Origin: a virus | IMG/VR virus record: IMGVR_UViG_3300034283_000433 | Location: 1 to 64,000 of that record | Length of the DNA stretch: 64,000 nucleotides | Direction: 5' to 3' (one strand) | Shown: positions 37,208-46,458 of the stretch, piece after piece | How positions within the stretch are numbered: the first letter of the stretch is position 1 | Layout: every line of letters begins with the position of its first letter | Program-made: the position numbers and the translations under genes | The notes under the pieces: generated by a model | The model's input: the letters and a program-made list of their open reading frames with translations, nothing else | Told to the model about the DNA's origin: nothing | The model's database searches: none

Positions 37208-38338
37208 TTATATACTGAACATTTTGCCAACCATCTTATCATAGTCACTCATATCGCTCACAGCTGCTGTCCTTGGAGTATTGCTGTAATCAATATTTTT
37301 CATACCCTTCAACAAGTCTGCCTTTGCTTTGCTTACCGCTTGGGTAACCATAGAATTGACAATCTTGTCTCTGTTTTGTAAGAAGTAGACGTCTTCTGCT
37401 AATTGCTTGGTATCGTACTTACCATCCTTGTAGTAACGAGGCCCGTAAAAAGACTCTAAATCAAAATCCTTCAAGTCGTTTTGAAGTTGTGCTTTCTCCT
37501 CTGGTGACAGAGCATACTTGCCGTCAAATTGGACTTCCTCGTCCTTGTAATTAACGTTAAATCCTTCAAAAGCGTTCAAACCAGACTCAATACTTTGCTC
37601 ATACATTTGTCTAGCCTGCTCGTAGGCTTTTGCTTGTTCTTCTTCCTGAGTTTTCAAATACTGACTCACGACTTCCTCTGTGTTTACAGAAGGTTGTGAT
37701 TGTTCTTGAAATTGACTCAAGATATCTGGAAAGCTAATGTCCTGTTTTAATGTCTGCAAGTAGTCTTTCGCTTCACGTACATCCTTCTTCAACTCTCTTG
37801 CTAGTGCTTTTTCTTGCTTCTCAATTTGCTTGCGTTTAGCAGCAATTTCTTCTTCTGACATTAAAGACTCGTCAAAGTCTTTATCTACAGCGTATTTAGA
37901 AGCAAACTCTTCCTCAATTTCCTCTGGACTTAAATCTGGATAATCGTAAGCTATCTTAAGCTTTAAAATATCAGACTCGTCCATCTTGTCTAATTCTGAA
38001 AGAACTTTTTGTTCATATAAGATATCCGCTACTTCACTAATGTTTCCAGTAGTCAAACTATCGTATATGTTTTTTGCTACTTCGTTTTCCCACTCAAATT
38101 GAATTTTAGTAGGTTCACTAGGTTCGCTTTGCGCAGGCTCTACTTTTGCTGGTTCAGTTTGAGTAGGTTCTACTGTTGTTTGAGTTGGTTCAGTCTGAGT
38201 TGCCGTTGGTTCTACTTGCGTAGGTTCTGCAGGTGTTGGTTCAGTCTGAGTTGGCTCTGTTTGTGTTGGTTCTACTGATGTGTTTGGGTCACTTGAGTAA
38301 CTTGACACATCAAATGGATTGATGTCTTGCTCTGCCAT
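37208..38338 (-). CDS. Scaffolding-like protein with EPTQ repeats
   Basis: 376 aa, strongly acidic. Residues about 18-75 form a low-complexity run of EPTQTEPTQ units; the rest is a long charged coiled coil (MSEEEIAAKRKQIEKQEKAL) with a short conserved-looking end (DYDKMVGKMFSI). Acidic helical proteins between portal and capsid genes usually act as head scaffolds. A TATATTTG box does not precede it, so it is probably co-transcribed with the portal. Confidence 0.68.
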   Translation of the reverse strand: MAEQDINPFDVSSYSSDPNTSVEPTQTEPTQTEPTPAEPTQVEPTATQTEPTQTTVEPTQTEPAKVEPAQSEPSEPTKIQFEWENEVAKNIYDSLTTGNISEVADILYEQKVLSELDKMDESDILKLKIAYDYPDLSPEEIEEEFASKYAVDKDFDESLMSEEEIAAKRKQIEKQEKALARELKKDVREAKDYLQTLKQDISFPDILSQFQEQSQPSVNTEEVVSQYLKTQEEEQAKAYEQARQMYEQSIESGLNAFEGFNVNYKDEEVQFDGKYALSPEEKAQLQNDLKDFDLESFYGPRYYKDGKYDTKQLAEDVYFLQNRDKIVNSMVTQAVSKAKADLLKGMKNIDYSNTPRTAAVSDMSDYDKMVGKMFSI

Positions 38339-38357
38339 ATTGGTTTATTTTGTTATG

Positions 38358-38365
38358 CAAATATA
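38358..38365 (-). promoter_or_regulatory. TATATTTG box before the scaffold-like gene
   Basis: TATATTTG on the minus strand about 20 nt before the ATG at 38338. Confidence 0.45.
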
Positions 38366-38369
38366 TAAA

Positions 38370-40679
38370 TTATTCTGCTTCAGTTTCTTGCGCCTCTTGT
38401 TCTTGCGCTGCTTGTTGCTGTTGCATCATCATTTCTTCCATTTCTTTTTGCTGCTTCTTAGCAAAGAATGCATCAACTACTGCTTTCATTTCTGGACTAA
38501 GTGGTCTACCTAGTTCATAAGATTTAAGTAAAGCTAATTGTACAAACTCTTGCTCAGATAACTCTTGCTTCATCTTCATCTCTGTACTAACAACAGCTAG
38601 TTTACCTTGAGCTTCTATTTGTTGTAATTGAGCATCTGCCTGAGCTTTAGCTTGAATAGACTGCTGTTGAGCTTGCGCATTCATTTCTGAATTACGTTGC
38701 GCCTTCTCCATCTCAGCTTTTTCTTTATTCTTCTTAGCCTTTGTAAGATACATTTCTGCAAGCTTAGTGTTCTTAATACTACGGATTCTAAATGCATCTT
38801 CAAATTCCATCATACCTGCAGATAATGCTGTTTGAATCATACCTTCTAAGAATTGTCTTTCTTTCTCGTCTGGCATTACTTCAATCTTTACATCAAAGTG
38901 TCTTCCTTTTACCTTATCTGGAGTTAAATAGTCTTCGTATTGTTTACCACCATAAGAAACAGAATCATATAACAATAATGAAATCTTGAATGCAGTTTGT
39001 TGGTATAAGCTTAAATAAGCATCGTATATGAAATCTGTAGCATTGTTAGATGCTTGAATTTGCGCTTGTTGTACACCTAAACCTAATTTAGGGTTTACGC
39101 CAGAACCTTCTCTATATTCATTAACTCCGATTTCATCACGTAAGCGCTCAAGATAGTGGTTGTAAACCATAATCAATTGTTGGATTTGACTTACGCTACC
39201 AGTATTAGGAGCTTCTTGAATAGGCACTCCGTTTTGGCTATCTCCATCTTCAGTTCTACGCTTGTAGTAGATGTTACCTGTTTGGTCGTAAACAGCTTGT
39301 AACTCCAACGGACTCAATGCTTTAGCTTGTCCAATATTAATATCAGACAATGAGTCAATATCTATAATTAAACCTGAAGGTCTAAGTTTTGCGATTAACT
39401 GCTGAATCTTCAAGTGAGCTAAAGTCATCTGGCGAATAGAAGTCTCCATTCTCTCAGGAATAGCCATATTCTCTAAATCCAAGTTCTCGTGCATATACAC
39501 GCTATAGCTAAAGTATGCGTCAGCAATTTCTTTTGTACTAGAAGGCTTAATCATATTCTTAGCAACACCCCACTCTAGCATAGTGTCTGTATTCAATACA
39601 TATACACCACGATAGATAACGTACATATCCTTGGTAATCAATTCTTTATTATCACCTAGTCTTTGAGGAGCTTTGTCCTTTTTATCAACAGCTGTAAGAT
39701 TGCCATACTTGTTAGTCTTGGCTTGATACATCATACTGTCTATAGTCTTGATTTCGTAGTCTAATACGTCTACAGTCCAATCGTCATATGGTCTATCAAT
39801 AGAATATCTAAATCTATCGTCCCACTTAACAGACTGGCTATATTGTTTAGCCTGTTTAGCTAACTGCCAAATCTTTTCTTCTGGCATATTAGGATATTGG
39901 TTTCTAATGTCTACTAATTTCATAGACAATACCTCACCTATAAAAGAAACGTCACGAAAATCATCGTAGTTAGAAAAACCATAAAAGCTATTCTCTGGAA
40001 CAACACGTCTAACGTTTATTTTACCATTAGCTCCTGTACTTACTTTTGTAGCTCCTAAGCCTGTTTCTGATACATCTTCTAAAATCTTACGCTTGATTAC
40101 AGGCCATCCATTTTCATAGAATACGTAATCACAGCCTTTTTCAAATAATATTTCCTCTGGCAATTGATATTCAAGGCCAAAGTATAATTCTAATTCATCA
40201 TAGTCTTGAGGAGTAAACTGACCATCAGCAATTAACTTTACGCCAGTTTGAGCTTCCATACCCTTAATCTCTTCACCAAAGTTCATTCTAAACTCAGCGT
40301 CGTCTCTATCGTATTTCTTTCTCTCAACAGATACTGGGTCAATCGCTGTAGCACGAACTTTCTCGTCACGCTTCATAAATCCACCGATAATAACCTGCAT
40401 AAACTTAGGAGCAATTGCAGGCGCTTTCATATCTAGGTTTACAAACGCTTCTTTACCATCTACGTTCAATAAGTCTAAGAACTCCTGCATAGGCTGTTTA
40501 CCTCTAGAGAACTTCCTGTTCTTTTCAAACTTTTTATTACGTCTGGTGAAATAACCACTATTGTAGGCTTTTTGTAAGAATTTAGATATCTTTAAGCCTT
40601 CGTCAGTATCTCTCTTTAATTTAGAGTTACCTAGGTGGAAATTTAATATTTCCTTTGTTGTTTCTTTATTATCGCTCAT
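38370..40679 (-). CDS. Portal protein
   Basis: 769 aa. Features of the crAss-like portal family: MAIPERMETSIRQMTLAHLK followed by IQQLIAKLRPSGLIIDIDSL in the middle, the GVNEYREGSGV motif, and a long Gln/Lys/Glu-rich C-terminal coiled coil (barrel/crown region). It forms the dodecameric ring through which DNA enters and leaves. It follows the terminase gene. A TACTTTTG box lies at 40695-40688, right before the start. Confidence 0.85.
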   Translation of the reverse strand: MSDNKETTKEILNFHLGNSKLKRDTDEGLKISKFLQKAYNSGYFTRRNKKFEKNRKFSRGKQPMQEFLDLLNVDGKEAFVNLDMKAPAIAPKFMQVIIGGFMKRDEKVRATAIDPVSVERKKYDRDDAEFRMNFGEEIKGMEAQTGVKLIADGQFTPQDYDELELYFGLEYQLPEEILFEKGCDYVFYENGWPVIKRKILEDVSETGLGATKVSTGANGKINVRRVVPENSFYGFSNYDDFRDVSFIGEVLSMKLVDIRNQYPNMPEEKIWQLAKQAKQYSQSVKWDDRFRYSIDRPYDDWTVDVLDYEIKTIDSMMYQAKTNKYGNLTAVDKKDKAPQRLGDNKELITKDMYVIYRGVYVLNTDTMLEWGVAKNMIKPSSTKEIADAYFSYSVYMHENLDLENMAIPERMETSIRQMTLAHLKIQQLIAKLRPSGLIIDIDSLSDINIGQAKALSPLELQAVYDQTGNIYYKRRTEDGDSQNGVPIQEAPNTGSVSQIQQLIMVYNHYLERLRDEIGVNEYREGSGVNPKLGLGVQQAQIQASNNATDFIYDAYLSLYQQTAFKISLLLYDSVSYGGKQYEDYLTPDKVKGRHFDVKIEVMPDEKERQFLEGMIQTALSAGMMEFEDAFRIRSIKNTKLAEMYLTKAKKNKEKAEMEKAQRNSEMNAQAQQQSIQAKAQADAQLQQIEAQGKLAVVSTEMKMKQELSEQEFVQLALLKSYELGRPLSPEMKAVVDAFFAKKQQKEMEEMMMQQQQAAQEQEAQETEAE

Positions 40680-40687
40680 AAGTATAG

Positions 40688-40695
40688 CAAAAGTA
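40688..40695 (-). promoter_or_regulatory. TACTTTTG box before the portal gene
   Basis: TACTTTTG on the minus strand, 9 nt before the portal ATG. Confidence 0.45.
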
Positions 40696-40705
40696 CAAAA
40701 TTACA

Positions 40706-42724
40706 TTACACAGTAATCTTGTATGTTTTTAATGGTAAAGAAGAGAGTTTTACTTCCTCTTTGTGACTTTCCAAAGATACACCAGAAAGTAGACTAATCA
40801 TAAAGGCGATACTTCGGTCAAATGGAGTTCGGTTCTCGTGGTCGTACGCCAGCAACTCTTCCAGCAAGTCAACGAAATATATTTTATGACTATGGTTCTC
40901 TACGTAAGATATTGCTGTGTCTAATTGCCTAGCCATAGCAAATGCATCCGCAGAAGCTACCCCGTACTTTCCAGGGCCACCTTGTCTTCTCTTGAATCTG
41001 TCTACAGCTGCCTGTGGTGTCTTCAAAAGAAATGCCCTAAATCCTTTATTCTGGAAATAGTCTACGAAGTCATCACCTACGTCATTCTCGTAACAAGCCT
41101 TGTATCCATAGAATACAGCCGCTTTTAACATCTCGTCGTGAAACATACTTTTCAGTCTAGGTCTTCCCACATACTCGGCAATAGGCATCCCTGTATTCTC
41201 AGGGTCTTTCATATCTAGCTTCTCAAATATGTAGCAAGCTCCCATAGAACCCTTTCCACTAATAACAGAAGATTTGAATGGGTCAATACCACTTGAGTAG
41301 ATATGGTTATTAGCAGGAGTTTTAACGCCACCTACTTCTGTCCACTTGTTTTGCATTTCCTTTGGCGGAAACTTATGTATTAGCCAGTTGCCTTCTTTAT
41401 CGTCAGACCAGTCTACGGTCTTGTCATCTTTCCAATAAAAACGTACTCTACGCATAGCAAGTCTTTCTTCTTTTAAGAAGTCTAACTGGTTGTATATTTT
41501 CTCTGCGTTGAAGTAACACTTCTTAGCATCAATCATAAAGGCTTCGTTTTCGTCAAATGGATTCATACGAATCTCTTCCGACAACTGCTCTTTATCTGTA
41601 ATTAACTTACGCTGATTGATAAGGTAGTCTCTACTACCCATTTCTATTTTGATGCCAAATCTTTCGTAGATATATTTCTTTTGTCTTTCTGTAGGTGCTT
41701 CTATAATAGACTTGCCATACTCGTCTATAAAACCTTCGTATCCATCGTATGCAGGACAGAAGTATCTGTATAGTCCAGATGCAGTCATTGCATTTTCAAA
41801 TTGATTAGACGCATCGTATAGTTTCTTGTAAGGTTCACCACCAGACTTTGCATCATTCGCTGTAGATGGTATCAAACAGAATCCTACCTTTATTGCACCA
41901 CGACCCATCGTCTTTTTTACGATAGGCCAGTATTGGTTTACGGAAACTTCTTTAGGCCACTTACCAGCCTCATCCATTAGTAAAGCCGTAACACGGCCTG
42001 AATCGTACGAGTTAAGGGCAGTATTCTTAAAATTGATTTTTGACTCCAAGCCAATGTCATCATCAAATACCTTTCCCTTCTCGCGGCCCTTCGCCTTACG
42101 TTTATCTTTCTTCTTCTTGAATACCAATTCTGTCTTAGTCTCTTCATCTTCTGCTCTCGGTTTTAAAAATATAGGTAAGTTACGATATCCGTTCATTACC
42201 ATATATACAAACGCATCACTGGCATCCTTACCTGTCTTAGATATGATACCACAGAATGATTTACGTTTAGTGATTGATTTCCATACCAAGTATGCTGTAG
42301 CTTGTGAGGTAGCACCTTCACGACGCTTCTTAATCCTTACTATACCAAAACAGTAGGGTAATGATTCAGCGTGGTCTTGGAAATAAAAATATTTTCTGTC
42401 TACATCTCTGTAGTCTGGATTAGAGCCATCCTCTAGTGTCCAGTAGTTTAAATAGAAATAGTGTAACCCTGTAAGATATGTAGCTTCACCGTCATTCATA
42501 AACCAGTACCCATTGTTTATGCGGCCCCACTCCTGAATAACGAAGTCTCTTTGTTCATCCGTGTATATAGGATTACCATCTTCATCAAACTCTAGTTCTT
42601 CAAAGAAGTCAGGTATATCTGCGCGGTAAAACTTTTGGTCTTCCTGCTCTAACTCCTGATTATCTATAACAGATGGTTTCTCAGGTAATTTGTACTTAAT
42701 TCCGTACACTTCTACACTACTCAT
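40706..42724 (-). CDS. terL: Terminase large subunit
   Basis: 672 aa from ATG 42724-42722, which overlaps the upstream stop by 8 nt; a longer in-frame start lies inside the upstream gene. The ATPase part has a deviant Walker A (KKRREGATSQ, about 131-140) and Walker B (ALLMDEAGKW, about 245-253). The RNase H-like nuclease part has an acidic residue in SSGIDPFKSS (about 478) and later acidic residues (NDVGDDFVDYF). This motor packages DNA into the head. Its small subunit is not certain; 42717-43334 or 43331-43624 are candidates. Confidence 0.9.
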   Translation of the reverse strand: MSSVEVYGIKYKLPEKPSVIDNQELEQEDQKFYRADIPDFFEELEFDEDGNPIYTDEQRDFVIQEWGRINNGYWFMNDGEATYLTGLHYFYLNYWTLEDGSNPDYRDVDRKYFYFQDHAESLPYCFGIVRIKKRREGATSQATAYLVWKSITKRKSFCGIISKTGKDASDAFVYMVMNGYRNLPIFLKPRAEDEETKTELVFKKKKDKRKAKGREKGKVFDDDIGLESKINFKNTALNSYDSGRVTALLMDEAGKWPKEVSVNQYWPIVKKTMGRGAIKVGFCLIPSTANDAKSGGEPYKKLYDASNQFENAMTASGLYRYFCPAYDGYEGFIDEYGKSIIEAPTERQKKYIYERFGIKIEMGSRDYLINQRKLITDKEQLSEEIRMNPFDENEAFMIDAKKCYFNAEKIYNQLDFLKEERLAMRRVRFYWKDDKTVDWSDDKEGNWLIHKFPPKEMQNKWTEVGGVKTPANNHIYSSGIDPFKSSVISGKGSMGACYIFEKLDMKDPENTGMPIAEYVGRPRLKSMFHDEMLKAAVFYGYKACYENDVGDDFVDYFQNKGFRAFLLKTPQAAVDRFKRRQGGPGKYGVASADAFAMARQLDTAISYVENHSHKIYFVDLLEELLAYDHENRTPFDRSIAFMISLLSGVSLESHKEEVKLSSLPLKTYKITV

Positions 42725-43334
42725 CTTCAAAATGTTTTTTAGTGAATTTATCAATCTTGGTAAACATAGTTATACCTGTGCCTGTTAAGGCAAACAGCTT
42801 TCTAGTTCCTTGCGTTGATGGTACGTTTACAACGTATCCTTTTTTAACCATACGATTGTTCATAGCGTAGAATGTTAAAGTCATTCCTTCCCAGTCTCTT
42901 TTAAAGTCGTTAGTTCCGTAAAAGTTATACGTACCTGCCCACAATAAAAAAGCACACTCATTCAAAGATAAACCTATAATATCTGTTACAACATTAATCT
43001 TGTTTAGGAATGTATACATATCTATGATACGACCATCCCTCTCTTTTATCTGTACTATAGCTTCTTGGTATCCTGCTTTTTTAGCCTGAACCACCTTTGA
43101 ACGTATGTGTCTTTGTAGGTTATTAATATGCTTCTCCTTTCCATATACGCGCTGCTTCTCCTTGAACAGCTTATAACTTAGTTTGCCGTAACGCTCGTTT
43201 TTATGCTTAATAACCTTAGCTTTCTTTTCTTTAGAATTTTTATGCAGCCTATTGAGTCTTTTAATTTCTTCTTGAGACTCTCTGTAGGCTTCGTATAATT
43301 CTGAATGAGGACTGTTCTTGGTTATATACTTCAT
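42717..43334 (-). CDS. Coiled-coil winged-helix protein, terminase-small-subunit candidate
   Basis: 205 aa. The N-terminal half is a Lys-rich coiled coil; the C-terminal half reads like a winged-helix domain (LSLNECAFLLWAGTYNFYGT ... MVKKGYVVNVPSTQGTRKLF). ATGA overlap with the upstream gene and an 8-nt overlap with terL show tight coupling. DNA-binding plus position just before terL would suit a terminase small subunit, but a transcription regulator is also possible. Confidence 0.6.
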   Translation of the reverse strand: MKYITKNSPHSELYEAYRESQEEIKRLNRLHKNSKEKKAKVIKHKNERYGKLSYKLFKEKQRVYGKEKHINNLQRHIRSKVVQAKKAGYQEAIVQIKERDGRIIDMYTFLNKINVVTDIIGLSLNECAFLLWAGTYNFYGTNDFKRDWEGMTLTFYAMNNRMVKKGYVVNVPSTQGTRKLFALTGTGITMFTKIDKFTKKHFEDE

Positions 43335-43624
43335 CGTACCAATTGTTCAATTAAAGGTTTTTGACGCGTCTTGTCTTTTTCTTCGTCACCAGTTAACGCA
43401 TTGTCAATCTTTAGCTTTTTCATAACGTCGTTGATTTCTCCAACACTAGCAAACAGCTTAAGTACACGCTCCCAGGAGCTATCTTGTCTATCTGACAAGT
43501 CTAGCCTAGATAAGTTGCTGTTGTTTAACAGAATGGTGATTTCGTTTAGTTTACGATTGAGTGCGTAGTATGCACCAACAATGCCGTCTTCTTCGTACAG
43601 CTTTAGTTTTTCTTTATCAGTCAT
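43331..43624 (-). CDS. Small helical protein upstream of terminase genes
   Basis: 97 aa, helical and charged (MTDKEKLKLYEEDGIVGAYY ... NDVMKKLKIDNALTG). It overlaps both neighbours at start and stop. No family recognised. Possible terminase small subunit or packaging accessory by position only. Confidence 0.55.
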   Translation of the reverse strand: MTDKEKLKLYEEDGIVGAYYALNRKLNEITILLNNSNLSRLDLSDRQDSSWERVLKLFASVGEINDVMKKLKIDNALTGDEEKDKTRQKPLIEQLVR

Positions 43625-44250
43625 TAGTATCCTCTTTTATCAAAGTCGTGGTCAATAGCTAAACAGTCAATATACTTAAGACGTATAATGCTTTCTTGTT
43701 TGCCGTTTAGATTATGGGTCATTTCGTAGTCAGCGTACTTGTACGTAATTACGACATCCCCTTCGTTGAAATCTGTTGTAGATTCTGGCTTGGCTTTGAT
43801 GCGTAGCTTGTTGTGTATCTTGATGGGTTCTGTATTTAGTATGATACCACCTTTTGTGATATTGTCTGGTTCATATAGCCTTTCAGCTAATAGGTAGCCA
43901 TCAATAGGAATTACCTTGCCATCCTTAAATCCAAAATAAATAAATTGTTCTTCTACTGAGAAGAGTTTATAACCGTCAGGGATGTTGTCGTATACCAATT
44001 CGCATTCGTTCCCCATACTGCTGTGGTGTGCCAATACATAAGTTCCTGCTTTTAAGTTTTTGTAATCTGTAAGTAAAATGCCTTGAGTGATGTTTGTTAC
44101 CCTGCTATCCCAAGAGTAGTCAGTAGCAATTTCTAGATTAACAGATTTTCCGTCTCCTAGATTTAGTTTGTGATTTTTTTTGTCCTCTGGCTTTGAAAGT
44201 ACGATAACACGTTTGCCAACAGGCTTAATCTTGTTAAATAGATGTTTCAT
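43624..44250 (-). CDS. Tandem GroES-like co-chaperonin protein
   Basis: 208 aa. Two successive halves each look like a GroES fold: first IKPVGKRVIVLSKPED ... LKAGTYVLAHH ... EEQFIYFGF; second DGYLLAERLYEPDNITKGGI ... FNEGDVVITYKYADYEM ... IIRLKYIDCLAID. The order strand, GGI turn, GD-V strand and final D-LAI is the GroES pattern. Phage co-chaperonins (T4 gp31, CocO) replace host GroES for capsid folding; this one is unusual in being duplicated. A TATATTTG box lies at 44274-44267. Confidence 0.65.
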   Translation of the reverse strand: MKHLFNKIKPVGKRVIVLSKPEDKKNHKLNLGDGKSVNLEIATDYSWDSRVTNITQGILLTDYKNLKAGTYVLAHHSSMGNECELVYDNIPDGYKLFSVEEQFIYFGFKDGKVIPIDGYLLAERLYEPDNITKGGIILNTEPIKIHNKLRIKAKPESTTDFNEGDVVITYKYADYEMTHNLNGKQESIIRLKYIDCLAIDHDFDKRGY

Positions 44251-44266
44251 TTGCTTTGGTTATACG

Positions 44267-44274
44267 CAAATATA
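44267..44274 (-). promoter_or_regulatory. TATATTTG box before the GroES-like gene
   Basis: TATATTTG on the minus strand, about 17 nt before the ATG at 44250. Confidence 0.5.
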
Positions 44275-44291
44275 CGATAAGATTCGTATTA

Positions 44292-44597
44292 CTATCTGAA
44301 ACGTTCTCCTCTTCCTGAAGTTCTACCAGAGCGGTATACTTGTGAACCAGGAGACCATAGGTGATGGTATGCCCACCATCCTGCTGTTAATCTAGATGCG
44401 TTTGCTGATTTAGCGTGACGCTTTCTATAATTTCTTCTAGCCTCTGCACTATAGTTAGAAGAGTATCCTTTAGCACCAAATCTAATAATGCGAACTCTGT
44501 CGCCTTCCTTAGCTAGTACTACTTTTTTGTGAACGCCATCATTAGCGTTTTTAGGTTTATTATAACCTGCAAATCTTTCACCGCGATACTCTACCAT
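44292..44597 (-). CDS. Small basic phage protein, DUF6321-like
   Basis: 101 aa. VHKKVVLAKEGDRVRIIRFG followed by ARRNYRKRHAKSAN and GWWAYHHLWSPG follows the pattern of small basic proteins (DUF6321-like) found in many aquatic phages and in algal viruses; role unknown, perhaps nucleic-acid binding. Its start overlaps the stop of the small gene upstream. Confidence 0.62.
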   Translation of the reverse strand: MVEYRGERFAGYNKPKNANDGVHKKVVLAKEGDRVRIIRFGAKGYSSNYSAEARRNYRKRHAKSANASRLTAGWWAYHHLWSPGSQVYRSGRTSGRGERFR

Positions 44598-44731
44598 TTG
44601 TTAGACTTTAATTTTGAATATTGTTTTGGAGGAATAGTAGATTTAGACTTAGGTCTTGAAATACCCATAGCCTTTCTAGCATTGATATTGTTTACCAAAC
44701 TATTCTTTACTCCAAGTTTATTTGTTTTCAT
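44591..44731 (-). CDS. Small basic protein (46 aa)
   Basis: ATG at 44731-44729 opens a 46-aa Lys-rich frame (MKTNKLGVKNSLVNNINARK) ending at TAG 44593-44591, which overlaps the next gene's start by 7 nt. It fills the gap between two genes exactly. Function unknown. Confidence 0.6.
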   Translation of the reverse strand: MKTNKLGVKNSLVNNINARKAMGISRPKSKSTIPPKQYSKLKSNKW

Positions 44732-44732
44732 T

Positions 44733-45548
44733 TTATGCCTGATTAGAAGGTTCAGTTGCTGTTTTAGCAATAGTATTGTTTAATTCAATAATATCTTTGT
44801 CGCTAAAGTTTTTTCTCATACGTTGAAATACCTTAGTTTTATTTATCTCTTTATTATTCAAAGCTTTCTTAAATGTCTCCTCGTCTATTTTTTGACCGTA
44901 TTTTTTTGTAATACCTTGCTCTTTTAATAAATATCTTACAGCATCTAAATCAGCCTTTGATTCAAACGCCCCTACATCGTGTACATCGTAACCTTGTCTT
45001 TGCATTGTTTGATATGCTGGGTCTGTAGAATATAAGTTCCATCTTGTATTTGACATATATTCCTTTCCTATTTCTTTTCTTTGCTTGTCTGTTATATTCT
45101 TGTTTTTAGCAATAAACTGCCAAGCTTCAGCTGGAGATTGGTATAGGCCTCCTCCTTGTGTAGGTGACTTAGAAAATGTTTTAAGTCCAGATGTTACGTG
45201 ACCTATTTCGTGAGCTAATATAGATTTATCTGAACCTTGTGCTAATTGCACAGTAGGATTACCAGCATAATATATTGCAGCAGAAGAGCCTTTAGGGCCA
45301 GCAAAAAATTCTATATTTTTAAGTGCTTCTTGTCTTTCACTAACAACATTAGATATATTTTTTTCTCCTTGCATTGCAAGTCTATCTGCATATTCCTTAG
45401 ATTGCATATATCCTAACTTATCTTGTATAAGATTTTCTGCCATCTTTCTAACAGCCATATCTGCGCCACTTGGCTTCCATCCTCCTCTAGAAGTCCATCC
45501 TTTGTTATATTTTGAAGGATTTATTTTTTTAGGTTGCTTATCTGCCAT
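44733..45548 (-). CDS. Putative zinc metallopeptidase
   Basis: 271 aa. A zinc-protease motif AHEIGHV stands at about residues 110-116, and a downstream acidic stretch GAFESKADLDAVRYLL (about 200) could supply the third ligand. The rest is helical and Lys-rich. The gene lies in the head-assembly half of the genome, where a maturation or virion-associated protease would fit, but the substrate is unknown. Confidence 0.65.
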   Translation of the reverse strand: MADKQPKKINPSKYNKGWTSRGGWKPSGADMAVRKMAENLIQDKLGYMQSKEYADRLAMQGEKNISNVVSERQEALKNIEFFAGPKGSSAAIYYAGNPTVQLAQGSDKSILAHEIGHVTSGLKTFSKSPTQGGGLYQSPAEAWQFIAKNKNITDKQRKEIGKEYMSNTRWNLYSTDPAYQTMQRQGYDVHDVGAFESKADLDAVRYLLKEQGITKKYGQKIDEETFKKALNNKEINKTKVFQRMRKNFSDKDIIELNNTIAKTATEPSNQA

Positions 45549-45550
45549 AA

Positions 45551-45676
45551 TTATCTTCCTTGACCGCGGTAAGCTTTTGGCTTAGGCGTGTGTTTGTTAA
45601 AAGATTTTTGCGCACTACCTTGTTTGCGTTTGCCAAAGGAAACTTTTTGACTACTATTTTTAGTTGCTTTTGCCAT
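45551..45676 (-). CDS. Small basic protein (41 aa)
   Basis: ATG at 45676-45674 opens a 41-aa frame rich in Lys, Gln and Ser (MAKATKNSSQKVSFGKRKQG), ending at TAA 45553-45551, 2 nt before the next ATG. It precisely fills the intergenic space. Function unknown; may bind nucleic acid by charge. Confidence 0.6.
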   Translation of the reverse strand: MAKATKNSSQKVSFGKRKQGSAQKSFNKHTPKPKAYRGQGR

Positions 45677-45677
45677 T

Positions 45678-46091
45678 TTATTTCTTACTTAGACCTTCGC
45701 CTATTTTTTGATATTCTGTATATTTTTTGTTTGCGATAGCTTCGTTAGACGCTTTTTCAATAAAACCTTTAAACAATGCTGCAGATACTGGGTCTAATGC
45801 ATAGCTAGATAAAGGCTTGTTATCTCTCTTAGCTTGTAGCATCTTGTCTCTAAGTTCCATAGCAGCTAGATGCTTTTTACTATCTGATAAATAGTTTTCG
45901 TCTTCAGCTTCCATATCCATTTCCTTCATAGCCTCTTCAGGCTTTCTAGACATAATCTTCTTGCCAAGCATTTCAGCATAGTTGTGTACTAAACCTAAGT
46001 TAACATTCAAGCTGTCTCTGCCTGTCATAGGATTTTGAGGCGCTTGTGCTGCCCTTTCGTTAATTATCTTTATAAGTTTTTTAGCTGACAT
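45678..46091 (-). CDS. Helical protein of unknown function
   Basis: 137 aa, charged and helical (KPEEAMKEMDMEAEDENYLS), ending in IANKKYTEYQKIGEGLSKK. No motif recognised. Tight spacing on both sides shows it belongs to the same transcript as the metallopeptidase-like gene. Confidence 0.58.
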   Translation of the reverse strand: MSAKKLIKIINERAAQAPQNPMTGRDSLNVNLGLVHNYAEMLGKKIMSRKPEEAMKEMDMEAEDENYLSDSKKHLAAMELRDKMLQAKRDNKPLSSYALDPVSAALFKGFIEKASNEAIANKKYTEYQKIGEGLSKK

Positions 46092-46095
46092 ATTG

Positions 46096-46266
46096 TTATC
46101 TGTTTATTTTTGCACGCTTTGCAGCATCTGCTAATTTACCTTTTACAGCTGGTTTAGCCACATCACCTGGCTTACGGCTTTCCCATTGCTTTTGCATTGC
46201 CTCTTCAAACTTTTCTTTGTTAGAAGCATATCCCATTTCTCCAACTTTCTTTTTCTTAGGTTCCAT
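46096..46266 (-). CDS. Small basic protein (56 aa)
   Basis: ATG at 46266-46264 opens a 56-aa frame beginning MEPKKKKVGEMGYASNKEKF and rich in Lys/Ala, ending at TAA 46098-46096. It fills the gap between two genes, 4 nt from each. Function unknown. Confidence 0.6.
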   Translation of the reverse strand: MEPKKKKVGEMGYASNKEKFEEAMQKQWESRKPGDVAKPAVKGKLADAAKRAKINR

Positions 46267-46269
46267 AGT

Positions 46270-46458
46270 TTATTTAATTTTCTTTTTAGCGTTTTTCTTA
46301 GCTGTCTTCTTAGCTACAGGTTTTTTAGCTGCAGGCTTTTTCTTTACAGCTTCTTTCTTTGCCTCAACCAATTGTTCAATAGGAGATGCATACTCTGATG
46401 GTACGTATTCCCATTTCTTTCCAAATAGGTTGTTGAAGAATTCTATTATCTTTTTCAT
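46270..46458 (-). CDS. Histone H1-like Lys/Ala/Pro-tail protein
   Basis: 62 aa. A hydrophobic N-terminus (MKKIIEFFNNLFGKKWEYVP) is followed by a lysine/alanine/proline tail (KKPAAKKPVAKKTAKK) like the DNA-binding tail of histone H1 and of bacterial Hc1-type proteins. Probably binds nucleic acid non-specifically. A TATTTTTG box is at 46471-46464, just before the start. Confidence 0.62.
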   Translation of the reverse strand: MKKIIEFFNNLFGKKWEYVPSEYASPIEQLVEAKKEAVKKKPAAKKPVAKKTAKKNAKKKIK

